64,000 nt of DNA from Leucobacter sp. 7(1) (GTDB lineage Bacteria > Actinomycetota > Actinomycetes > Actinomycetales > Microbacteriaceae). Position numbers and translations under genes: made by a program. The DNA is taken from NCBI RefSeq assembly GCF_900163635.1, contig NZ_FUID01000002.1:115551-179550 (forward strand). Direction: 5' to 3'. The first letter of the stretch is position 1, and every line of letters begins with the position of its first letter. The notes under the pieces are model-generated. The model saw only the letters and a program-made list of their open reading frames with translations, was not told the origin of the DNA and searched no databases. Below, in pieces: positions 27,278 to 35,796 of this stretch.

Positions 27278-28066
27278 CTACGCCCGATGGATCGTGCGGC
27301 GCGGGGGCGAAGTCGGCTGTTCGCCTCGGGTTGTCGTGAGATGGCGCAGCCCGATCGGCCCGGTGTGCGGTGCCGGGGCACCGTGCAATTGGGCGTGCAG
27401 CCGCTCCATCCGCGTGTCGAGCTCCGCCGCCGTGTCAGCGGCGTGCTTCAGCTCCTGCGTGAGTGTGTCTGGTACCTGGCGGGCGTACTTGTAATAGATC
27501 TTGTGCTCAAGGCTCGCCCAGAAGTCCATCGCGATTGTGCGGAACTGCACCTCTACGGGCACGTCGACCCGTCCCGTCGATAGATACACCGGGATCGACA
27601 GGATCGTGTGCAGGCTCTGGTAGCCGTTCAGCTTCGGTGTCTCGATGAAGTCCTCGACCTCGAGGACGGTGATGTCGTCCTGCTGGGTGAGGAGATCGAA
27701 CAGGCGGTACACGTCATGAATAAACGCGCACGTAACCCGTACCCCGGCGATGTCGTGGATCTCCGCTCGGATCACCTCGAACTCACTGCTGATGCCCCGC
27801 CGCTCCAACTTTGCGACAAGGCTATCGACCGACTTCACTCGGCTCGAGACGTGCTCGATCGGGTTGTACTCGTGCATGTGGAGAAACTCTTCGCGCAGGA
27901 TCGCGAGCTTCGTCTCAACCTCTTGCATCGCGAAGCGGTACTCCAACAGGAAACGCTGCATCTGATCGCCGAGGGTGCGCAAGGCACTGGCGGAGATCGT
28001 AATCTCGTCGTTCGCTTCGTCGCCCTCGTCGGTCGCCGAACTGGGGTCAGCTGCGGTGGTGCTCAT
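27278..28066 (-). CDS. Small alarmone synthetase (RelQ/YjbM-like GTP pyrophosphokinase)
   Basis: 262 residues from ATG 28066. A single RelA/SpoT synthetase domain without hydrolase or regulatory domains makes (p)ppGpp from GTP/GDP and ATP. Motifs are RVKSVDSLVAKLERR, IAGVRVTC, NGYQSLHTIL, VPVEVQFRT and MDFWASLEHKI(Y)YKY. A C-terminal helix (TQELKHAADTAAELDTRMER) matches the tetramerising tail of small synthetases. The gene starts 4 bp after the sortase stop, yet TACGCT six bases upstream suggests its own leaderless promoter inside the sortase 3' end. Confidence 0.9.
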   Translation of the reverse strand: MSTTAADPSSATDEGDEANDEITISASALRTLGDQMQRFLLEYRFAMQEVETKLAILREEFLHMHEYNPIEHVSSRVKSVDSLVAKLERRGISSEFEVIRAEIHDIAGVRVTCAFIHDVYRLFDLLTQQDDITVLEVEDFIETPKLNGYQSLHTILSIPVYLSTGRVDVPVEVQFRTIAMDFWASLEHKIYYKYARQVPDTLTQELKHAADTAAELDTRMERLHAQLHGAPAPHTGPIGLRHLTTTRGEQPTSPPRRTIHRA

Positions 28067-28070
28067 GTCG

Positions 28071-29021
28071 TCAGCGTATCGGCGCTGCGTCGGAACCCGC
28101 TGTGATTGTGCGCGGTGTCGAAGCCGGCGCGTACCCGGCGCGCCAGTACCAAGTTCCGACTCCCAGTAGGATCGCGCCGGAGATCGGTGCCCACCAGGGG
28201 AACCCTGGCACGTCGGGCGCATCACCCATAGCGTCTATTTCGCCCTGCGGGGTCGGGGTGATCCGCTCGCCCGTGATCAAAATGCGTTGCGTGTTGATAC
28301 CGAGCGGGGTACACGTGATGAGCGTCATCAGATCCTTGCCCGGCACGGCACGGATCCGCTCAGTATCCTCGGGGTCGACAACCTGGATATCGGACACACG
28401 GTACGACAGGACCTGTCCCAGCACCTCCACAGAGAAGACGTCGCCGTCCTTCACCCTGTCGAGGTTGGTGAACATCGTCGCGTCAGCTAGGCCTCGGTGC
28501 CCCGTGATGACGGATCGCGTCCCCTTCCCGCCGACAGGGAGCGAGGTCCCTTCGAGGTGGCCGAGACCCTTGAGGAGCGTGTCGTCGGCCGTGCCGTGAT
28601 AGGTCGGAAGATCAAGATCGATCGCCGGGATGCGCAGACGCGCCATGATCCGTGAGGGATCGGCGACGAGCAGCCCCCAGTAGTCGAGTTTCGTGTCACC
28701 CGCCCCAGTACCCGAGGCAACGTTCACTCCGGCCTCCACCAGGGCGCCGGATTGGAGGGCGGCGTTGTAGGCCACGGCTTCGTTAAAGCTGCGTGCGAGT
28801 TCTGCGGCCGCTTGTTCGGTCGTCGCACGGGTCTGGTCCTCGAGCACCCTGGACTGGTTGTACTGGGTCACCCAGCTCGCGACCGTGGGGTACTCGACAA
28901 GGCCGAGTCCGCCAAGCACCAATACGACGAACACCGTGTTGAAGACGCTGAACCGCCACACTCGCTTCGCCGAGTGGCGTCGAGGGGTCCTCGCGCGGTG
29001 CCGTGCTGACGTGATTCTCAC
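28071..29021 (-). CDS. Class C (pilin-polymerising) sortase
   Basis: 316 residues from GTG 29021 (GAGAGGACC upstream). The class C layout is clear: an N-terminal membrane segment (VFVVLVLGGLGLVEY), the sortase domain, and a second C-terminal membrane segment (ISGAILLGVGTWYW). Catalytic residues are His175 in ITGHRGLADATMFTNL, Cys237 in TLITCTP and Arg246 in QRILITGER. The enzyme joins pilin subunits through Lys-Thr isopeptide bonds at the cell surface. It lies downstream of the two LPXTG proteins it presumably uses. Confidence 0.93.
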   Translation of the reverse strand: MRITSARHRARTPRRHSAKRVWRFSVFNTVFVVLVLGGLGLVEYPTVASWVTQYNQSRVLEDQTRATTEQAAAELARSFNEAVAYNAALQSGALVEAGVNVASGTGAGDTKLDYWGLLVADPSRIMARLRIPAIDLDLPTYHGTADDTLLKGLGHLEGTSLPVGGKGTRSVITGHRGLADATMFTNLDRVKDGDVFSVEVLGQVLSYRVSDIQVVDPEDTERIRAVPGKDLMTLITCTPLGINTQRILITGERITPTPQGEIDAMGDAPDVPGFPWWAPISGAILLGVGTWYWRAGYAPASTPRTITAGSDAAPIR

Positions 29022-29143
29022 CCGGGTCCTCTCGTGATTCTGTGGTCTTGTACGGATGGGGCGGGCGCGGAACATTCCCGCCGGACGCCACCGAGGGGTG
29101 GGGCTCTGTGCGAGCCCCACCCCTCGGGGAGCGTTGCCGGGAA

Positions 29144-30655
29144 CTAGAGGCTCTGCGTGGCCTTGCGACGACGCAGCGCAAACATCACGCCGGCGGCGGC
29201 GAGCAGTGCCGCACCGCTACCGAGCAGGAGCACCTGGCCGGCAGCACCCGTGATGGGCAGCGCCGGGAGGTCACCCTTGTCGACGCCCACCTGCGTGTTC
29301 TCCACCTTCAGGAACTCACCCGGAGCTGCAACCGTGAACATGTAGCCGGACGTCTCGCCCTTGAAGCCAGAGGGGATCTTCGTCTCGTAGGCGCAGAACT
29401 TCTGACCGTTGGCGAGAGCCATCGTCTTCGTCTTGCCGTCGATGCCGCTCTCGTAGGGTCCGCCCTTGACCTGGGTGATCCCGTTCGCGGGGACCGCGGC
29501 CTTGGCCTGCGCATCAGCGAAATTGGTCGGGCAGGTGCTGTCCGTCGTCTTCACGTTGAAAACCTCGAACTGGGCACCCTGGAGCGCTTCAGTGGTACCC
29601 GACTTCAGCTTGCCGGTCTTCGCGATCCAGCCCGCGGAGAAGTCCTCGGGGTTCGGGACCTCGGGGGTCACGACCTTGCCGTTGATGGTGACGTCAGCCT
29701 TGTTCGTGGTGTCGCCCGTGGCGATCAGGTCGGCGTTGATCGTGAAGACGAGCTTGCCGCCCACTGCACCGTCAACAAGCTTCAGGCCCTCAGGCAGGAG
29801 GCTCATCGTCACCGTGCCACCGGAGTTCGACAGCGCGTAGTGCGTGCCCTCCACGAGGGTCACCTCGGGCGCGGGAGCCACGGGGGTCAGCACGACCTTG
29901 CCGGTCGTGAACTTGATCGAGCTGGACAGCGTGTCCTTGATCACGAACTGGGTGTGCTTCTGGTCGCCAGGAAGCGAGACGATCGGCACCGTCACGTCGA
30001 AGCTGACGGTGTCGCCGACGAGCTTGCCATTCTTGGTCGAGCCCTTACCCAGGATCGAGTTCTTCGGGTAGATGTGCGGGTTGTAGTTCCACTGCACGTT
30101 GCCGTTGCCGTCATCCTTGCCCGGGTAGGGCACGGTCAGAATTGTCGCCTGGACGGGGCCGGCCGAGCCAGCGGGGAGCTTGCTCTCGTAGACCATGTAG
30201 GCGCGGTCCGCGGGGAGGCTGTGGAACACAGCCTTGCCGGTGCTCGCATCGGTGGTCTGCGTGTCAATGCAGGCGCCAAGCTTCGCAGCATTCGCAGGAG
30301 GGGTACTTTCGGTCACCCCGGGCGCGACGTCGGGGTTCCCCACGGCGGTGAGCTTGCTGAGGCGAAGCCAGTCGTCCTGCTTTGCGAGATCGATGTTGTC
30401 GATCTCGCAGACGGTGAAGTCGGCAATCAGCGGCAGCGCGCCCGCGATGGTGGCGTCGGGCAGCTTCGAGCCGTCGTTCGGGCCCAGCTCTGCCCCGACG
30501 GGCTTTTCGAACTTGTACACGGTGATGCTGCCGTGGCCGGCGTCACCGGGGGCGGCGAGCGCGGGGCTCGCGAGGAGGCCCAGCGAGCCGGCGGCCACGA
30601 CTGCGGCGCCGAGGAGCGCGGTTGCGCGCACAGTGCGTTTCAGTTTCTTACTCAC
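29144..30655 (-). CDS. LPXTG major pilin subunit (SpaA/FimA type)
   Basis: 503 residues. Signal peptide ends near SPALA (about 34). A pilin motif IYPKN (about 195-199) supplies the Lys for polymerisation. An E-box-like YETKIPSGF lies in the C-terminal Cna-B-like domain. The sorting signal is LPITG (466-470), then a hydrophobic stretch and a basic tail RRRK. Isopeptide-stabilised domains are expected from the family. The gene lies 71 bp after the large adhesin and 122 bp before the sortase. Confidence 0.93.
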   Translation of the reverse strand: MSKKLKRTVRATALLGAAVVAAGSLGLLASPALAAPGDAGHGSITVYKFEKPVGAELGPNDGSKLPDATIAGALPLIADFTVCEIDNIDLAKQDDWLRLSKLTAVGNPDVAPGVTESTPPANAAKLGACIDTQTTDASTGKAVFHSLPADRAYMVYESKLPAGSAGPVQATILTVPYPGKDDGNGNVQWNYNPHIYPKNSILGKGSTKNGKLVGDTVSFDVTVPIVSLPGDQKHTQFVIKDTLSSSIKFTTGKVVLTPVAPAPEVTLVEGTHYALSNSGGTVTMSLLPEGLKLVDGAVGGKLVFTINADLIATGDTTNKADVTINGKVVTPEVPNPEDFSAGWIAKTGKLKSGTTEALQGAQFEVFNVKTTDSTCPTNFADAQAKAAVPANGITQVKGGPYESGIDGKTKTMALANGQKFCAYETKIPSGFKGETSGYMFTVAAPGEFLKVENTQVGVDKGDLPALPITGAAGQVLLLGSGAALLAAAGVMFALRRRKATQSL

Positions 30656-30726
30656 AACGTATTCCTTTCAATGAATGCGTATTTTGTGGGGAGCTCAGAG
30701 AACTCTTCAGCGGGGCCGAGAAGTGC

Positions 30727-33700
30727 TTAGAGGCTGGGGGATCCGCGCCGGATCCGCGGCCCGGCGAGGCGCCGGGTGCGAACCGCGTATGCGACGGAAG
30801 CTATGAGGAGGACAGCGGCACCTGACACCAGGAACTGCCACGATCCAAGCCCGCCGGTGAGCGGGAGGGCCGGGAGGTCGCCACCGGCGACCCAGTTGAC
30901 TCGGAACACAGTGTGGTGTCCCTGAGGGATGGCGGCGGCGGCGAGCACCGTGCCAGACCCTGCTGGCTCCCAGCAGATTGTCGGGGCCGAGGCGGGATCG
31001 TTCGCGGCAGCAGCCTGGCATCCGGCCACGCCGGATTTCAGCCTGTCGTAGCCGACAACGCCGGCTCCAGCGGGTACGCTCGCCGCCACCTTGTAGGTCG
31101 CGGGCAACGCCTTCGACACGAAGGTGACGTCATCGAGCGTGAGTCCGAATGCGGGATCTGTGTGGGCCAGTTGCAAGCTCCAGTCGACGCTCGGCGCCTT
31201 CGTCTGCCCGCCCGCTCCCCGCGTCACGAATGACACGTTCGCGGTTTGATTGGTGATACTGCAGGCAAGCGGCCCGGGCACGATCGTGCCGCCGGTGGCG
31301 TCCAGCGTGATGGTGCCGGTCTGGGCGTCGAAGATCGCCGCCGGTAGCGCCGTTCCCGCGCCGTCAACACATCGCGGAGTTCCCTTCTGGGCGTACAAGC
31401 GCGCGCTGAGATTCGGGGCTGGGCTCACTCGGAGCTGCTCGCCGATCGTGTACGGCTTGCCGGGCACAAGTGTGCCCTGCAGGCCACCGCTGATGGGCTG
31501 CGTCGTGGGACCCGCGGTCGCCGTAATGAGCCAGTCCGCGGGATCTCCGGTGCTCACCCACTGCGACTGTCCGGGGAAGTTCTCGACGACCTTCGTGCCG
31601 GTGACTTGCAATGGGCTGACCACGCCCACATCACAGCTCACCGCGGAATCCTCGGATTCCTTACCCTGAGCATCAACCCAGCGAACCGTGAAGCTGTACT
31701 TCCCCTGCGCCAGCGGGGTGGTGTTGGTGAAGGACCAGCTCCGGTTCGCGCCGGATCCCGTGATCGTGGCCTCTGCCCAGAACTTCGGGGTCTGCGCATC
31801 GCCGGTCTTCACGTAGAGCAGCACCTTGGCCGCCGTGCTGGGCACTCCCTGACCCGAGAACGCGAGGATGCCACTTTCCGACGGGGTCACGGGGCACACG
31901 ATGTCGAGGACAGGCTTCTCGATCACGCGCACGGTCTTCGGAGAACCGCATCCGGGCTCGGCCCCTGTGGTGCACCATCTGGTGCCCAAAGTCACTTCGC
32001 CGAGGTGCGTCACCTTGGACGTCACCGAGCCTGCCTTGACGGCCTTTACTTGGAGCACGACCGTACGGGATTCACCGGGTTTCAGGTCCGGATTGTCGAT
32101 CCACCAGGACCCGCTCTTCATGTATCCCGCACCAGAGACGACCTTTTCGTAGGCAATCACACCCTTAGTCAGGAAGTTCGCGATCAGGAAGCGCGCCTCG
32201 ATGTAGTCGGTCGTCGTGTCGGTGTCGTTGGTGACCGTCAGCGTGTAGGTGAAGGTCTCCCCCACCTCGACTTCAGTCACGCTCGGCTCATGGGTAATCG
32301 AGACACCGGTGTATACCTTCTTTGGCCCAAACTCCGCGATCTGGTTACCCACCGGGGTCACGGGTTTCCCGAAGTCAACGCTGGCGGTCATCGGGTACTT
32401 CCCCGCGACGTTTGTCGTCAGGGGAATCTCGAAGTCCGCTGAGCTGCTCGACACGTGGGTGCTGCCCCCGCCGATTGTCACCATCGTCGCTGGCGCGCCT
32501 TGCGCGGTGGTGACGGACAGTTCGACGGGCTGGTTCAGGATCGGCCGGTTCTTGGTATCACGCAGCTTCACCGTGGCGAAATGCGGTGTTGTCCCGTCTG
32601 CGTCTACGATCCCCTCACTGACTGTCAGAGTCGAGTACGTTCCGGACACCAAGGTGAACTCCACCGGAACCGATCCGACACCCACCGGGAGGCCGGCACC
32701 GTAGGTCGCGACGACTCGGTAGTCGCCAGGAACCGTGGTCTTCACCCTCGTCTCAACCGTGCCCGTGCTCGGAGTCACTCCTGTCGTCGGCTCGAGCGTG
32801 ACGAAATCCACGGCCTTGCCGTCGAGATCCACCACGGAGAAGCGGATCGTCTGCCCGGTCGCACCTTGTCCCTGCGCGTTCCGCACCGTCGCGGTCACGA
32901 CGTGGGTCTCCTTGCCATCCGCGAGCTTGACTCCCGGGGTGACCGTGAGTTCACTGCTGCCCACAGCGTTCGGGTCCGTGACCACGACAGTCCGGTCGGG
33001 GGCACACGCCGCGCGGTCGGCGACCGTGCACCAGGTTTTCGCGGGGTTCGTGTCCGCGAGTCCGGTGATCTGGGACACGTAGCTCCCCGGCGTATCCGCC
33101 TGCACGGTGATCGTGGCCTGCGCCGATGCGCCGCCCGTCAGGTTCCCCGGATACCACGTTGCGACGTTGGTGGTGCTGTTGAGCATGAATCCGTCGGTCG
33201 GAGTCCGACTCAACACTTTGAGACCTTTCGGCACCGCAAACGTCAGCATCGGGTTGCCCGCGGCCATGTTTCCGGTGTTTGTCGCGGTCAGCGTGTAGGT
33301 GAAGGTCCCACCGGGTGCAACCTGCGTCTTATCGACTGTGTGCGTCGCGGAAACCGCGAGTGTTGCCTTGTGGAACACTGCCCGTACCGTCTTTGATCCC
33401 GCAACGGCGTACTTGGGAAGATCATCCAGGGTCGCCGACACCGGGTAGGAACCTGCCGTGCCCGCCGTGATCTGAATGCTCGCCTTCCCGGTCCCTGCAC
33501 CGGACACCCCGGTCGTGAGAGTGGTAGCCCCGACGAGCCGTGCGTCGCCTGTAGCCGCGGCAACGGTGGTGCTGTTGTTGGCGAACAGGCCGAACGAAAC
33601 TTTCCGGCCCGGGACCAAGACACCGGTGTCGGTCTTCAGCGTGACTTCGGCGGTATGCGCCGTGCTGTTGTCCGCGGGTCTGGATTCAGGCGTGATTGTG

Positions 33701-35022
33701 AGCGTCGCCACCGCCGCAACGAACGGTGCCTTCTGAGTGCGGGATCCTGAGATGTCTGTACCTGAAATCGCGGCGACAACCGGGAAGTCGCCGGCATCGC
33801 TGCTCGACGTAATCGTGGTGGAAGCTTTGCCTCCGTTCGCCGTCGTTCGCGTCACGTATTGGGGTGTCGCGCTCGACGAGACGCCACTTCCTGACGGATT
33901 GAGGACCTGAAACGTCACTGAGACACCATCCATCGTGTTGCCTGCAGTGTCTTTCACCACGACTGAGGCGGTCTGCGTGTCTGTTGTTTTCGTGAATTTG
34001 AACGCGTCGCGCGTCACCGTGAGCGTCGATGCGCGATGGTCGACAACCGGTGCGGGCGGAGTGACCGGGGGCAACGTCGTCATATGGGACGTGGAGAGCA
34101 CCCAACCGTTTCCCATTGGGGTGCCAGTGTTTCCTCCGGCGGTCAGACGTCCCGCTTTGCTCGGAATGACTTCCGGATTGTACTCGTTCTGAAATCCAAA
34201 CCACAGGCCTGCAGGCTGGCCGTCGTGAACCGCCTGCAGTGTTGCGGCCGCGCCGTCGTGTCGCCATGCCGTGTGTTGATACTCCGCCAGAGCCTTTCCC
34301 GGCTTGCAATCCGGGTGCGAGCCCGGGAGAAGCCGCGTGGGATCGTTGGTTTGGTGCGGCCGCGCCTCGACATACGCAGAGTGCGCTAGGCAAGCACCGT
34401 CCTTCTTGCGACTCACGAGCCCTGTACCATCGGCGCCGGGAAACGTCCACACTGAGTCGCTGGCCGCGACAGCATCTGCGAGGACGTAGTAGCCGATATT
34501 CCGGCAGACGTTGTACACGCCGAGACTCTCAACGCACTCGGGACCGTTGATGTGGACTGGGAAGTGTGGGGCCTGGTTGAGAGCTGCGCGCATGATGAAG
34601 GCCCCCTCGATGCGAGTGGTCGGACTACCGCTTGCCCGTGTCAGGAAATCAGATACAGTCAGTGGCTTCGGCAACCCTGTCTCCAGCAGCGGGGAGTCCA
34701 ACGACGTCGTGGGCGCACTCTGGTCCGCCACAACAAGCTCCTCTGTTGTTACCGGCGCCTTGTCTGAGGGCACGAGGCCAGTCTCTGGAGTATCCGACTC
34801 GGTATCCGCATTGGGAGCCGATGTAGCGTTGGGAGGTTCCGAAACATCGGCGAGTTCAGCCTGGGAGGGCTGTTCCACAGTGTCCACAGATGCGAAGGCC
34901 TCGGCAGCGACGGTCGGAATCGTGAGGGAACCGACCGCAACGAGCAAGACCAGCGTCAGCGCCAGGACCGAAGATCCCGCAAATGCGAGTCGGCGGCGCG
35001 GGCTCCGTACACGTGTCTTCAT
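30727..35022 (-). CDS. Giant LPXTG surface adhesin, probable pilus tip protein
   Basis: 1431 residues; AAGGGAAC precedes the ATG. A signal peptide and an acidic Ser/Thr/Glu-rich spacer (to about 110) lead to an unrecognised N-terminal domain with several cysteines and tryptophans (about 130-320). Then come invasin/Big-1-like Ig repeats (about 330-545 and 685-910), DUF11-like repeats (about 550-680 with PGGTFTYTLTATNTGN; about 925-1050 with VGETFTYTLTVTNDTD) and C-terminal DUF5979-like and related domains. The sorting signal is LPLTG (about 1386-1390) with a membrane segment and basic tail. As first gene of the pilus operon it is the likely tip adhesin; the ligand is unknown. Confidence 0.88.
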   Translation of the reverse strand: MKTRVRSPRRRLAFAGSSVLALTLVLLVAVGSLTIPTVAAEAFASVDTVEQPSQAELADVSEPPNATSAPNADTESDTPETGLVPSDKAPVTTEELVVADQSAPTTSLDSPLLETGLPKPLTVSDFLTRASGSPTTRIEGAFIMRAALNQAPHFPVHINGPECVESLGVYNVCRNIGYYVLADAVAASDSVWTFPGADGTGLVSRKKDGACLAHSAYVEARPHQTNDPTRLLPGSHPDCKPGKALAEYQHTAWRHDGAAATLQAVHDGQPAGLWFGFQNEYNPEVIPSKAGRLTAGGNTGTPMGNGWVLSTSHMTTLPPVTPPAPVVDHRASTLTVTRDAFKFTKTTDTQTASVVVKDTAGNTMDGVSVTFQVLNPSGSGVSSSATPQYVTRTTANGGKASTTITSSSDAGDFPVVAAISGTDISGSRTQKAPFVAAVATLTITPESRPADNSTAHTAEVTLKTDTGVLVPGRKVSFGLFANNSTTVAAATGDARLVGATTLTTGVSGAGTGKASIQITAGTAGSYPVSATLDDLPKYAVAGSKTVRAVFHKATLAVSATHTVDKTQVAPGGTFTYTLTATNTGNMAAGNPMLTFAVPKGLKVLSRTPTDGFMLNSTTNVATWYPGNLTGGASAQATITVQADTPGSYVSQITGLADTNPAKTWCTVADRAACAPDRTVVVTDPNAVGSSELTVTPGVKLADGKETHVVTATVRNAQGQGATGQTIRFSVVDLDGKAVDFVTLEPTTGVTPSTGTVETRVKTTVPGDYRVVATYGAGLPVGVGSVPVEFTLVSGTYSTLTVSEGIVDADGTTPHFATVKLRDTKNRPILNQPVELSVTTAQGAPATMVTIGGGSTHVSSSSADFEIPLTTNVAGKYPMTASVDFGKPVTPVGNQIAEFGPKKVYTGVSITHEPSVTEVEVGETFTYTLTVTNDTDTTTDYIEARFLIANFLTKGVIAYEKVVSGAGYMKSGSWWIDNPDLKPGESRTVVLQVKAVKAGSVTSKVTHLGEVTLGTRWCTTGAEPGCGSPKTVRVIEKPVLDIVCPVTPSESGILAFSGQGVPSTAAKVLLYVKTGDAQTPKFWAEATITGSGANRSWSFTNTTPLAQGKYSFTVRWVDAQGKESEDSAVSCDVGVVSPLQVTGTKVVENFPGQSQWVSTGDPADWLITATAGPTTQPISGGLQGTLVPGKPYTIGEQLRVSPAPNLSARLYAQKGTPRCVDGAGTALPAAIFDAQTGTITLDATGGTIVPGPLACSITNQTANVSFVTRGAGGQTKAPSVDWSLQLAHTDPAFGLTLDDVTFVSKALPATYKVAASVPAGAGVVGYDRLKSGVAGCQAAAANDPASAPTICWEPAGSGTVLAAAAIPQGHHTVFRVNWVAGGDLPALPLTGGLGSWQFLVSGAAVLLIASVAYAVRTRRLAGPRIRRGSPSL

Positions 35023-35343
35023 CAGTTCCCTTGGTCATGGCAGCAATTTCGCGGTTGGCCGCGCCCAGCGACGCAGCGCGCACCGTTCGGCGGTGGGAAG
35101 AACGGCCGGGAGTTCTCGCCGCGCTTTGCACGGGAACCAGCACCTCATCCGCTCAATCCGGTATGTGACGATTACACCCGGAATCCGACCGGGCAACCCC
35201 GTGTTCGGGGACGGTGCCGTCCCAAACCCGGTCACGTTCCGCGTCATTTGGGGACACTCAGTAGTGCCACGACGGTGGCTTAGGTGGAGCGTCCCAGGCC
35301 GCTGCAGTATCTCCGCACGTCAGTGGTCGTGCAGAGCCGTCGA
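35023..35343. other. Intergenic region upstream of the pilus operon
   Basis: About 320 bases between arfB and the adhesin start, both on the minus strand. It should hold the pilus promoter. I see no convincing -35/-10 pair, strong hairpin or phase-variable repeat. Confidence 0.5.
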
Positions 35344-35778
35344 TTATTCGACGCCGGGCCGTCGGCGCAGCTGCTTCGTTGCCGACCGCTGGGTTTTCGC
35401 GGCGAGGTGTCGGCGCTTCGAACCCCGCGTGGGCTTCGTAGCTCGGCGTTGTGGGGGATCCTGTGCCAGGGCCGCCGTGATCCGATCCGCAAGTTTCCGC
35501 AACGCTGTTTCCCGGTTCCGCAACTGGGAACGCTGTTCTGCCGCGGTCACCGTCAGCACCCCAGCGATGAGGTGTGGCGCGAGCCGCCGGAGCGCGCGCT
35601 CCCGCTGCTCCGGACTCAGCGCGGCGGCGAGCGCTCGCGACGCAGCCGCGTCCCATGACAGCTCGACGCGACTGTCTGACGTGTTGACGTGCTGTCCCCC
35701 GGGACCCGAGGATCGCGAAAATCGCCATTCGAGTTCCGTTGCCGGAATCGTCAGCGCTCGGGTGATCTGGAGATCCAT
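35344..35778 (-). CDS. arfB: Peptidyl-tRNA hydrolase ArfB (ribosome rescue)
   Basis: 144 residues. The N-terminal RF-1-like domain carries the GGQ motif (SSGPGGQHVNTSDSRVEL, GGQ at 27-29), which releases peptide from stalled ribosomes. The C-terminal tail is basic and unstructured (RGSKRRHLAAKTQRSATKQL), as needed to enter the mRNA channel. Length and order are typical of ArfB/YaeJ. It lies 18 bp after the TAP-like hydrolase gene on the same strand and may be co-transcribed. Confidence 0.93.
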   Translation of the reverse strand: MDLQITRALTIPATELEWRFSRSSGPGGQHVNTSDSRVELSWDAAASRALAAALSPEQRERALRRLAPHLIAGVLTVTAAEQRSQLRNRETALRKLADRITAALAQDPPQRRATKPTRGSKRRHLAAKTQRSATKQLRRRPGVE

Positions 35779-35796
35779 AGTTCTAGGGTTGCACGG

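Noticed and set aside
29042..30730. 562-codon plus-strand frame opposite the pilin gene
   Set aside because: The minus strand carries a complete pilin with signal peptide, pilin motif and sorting signal; the plus frame has none.
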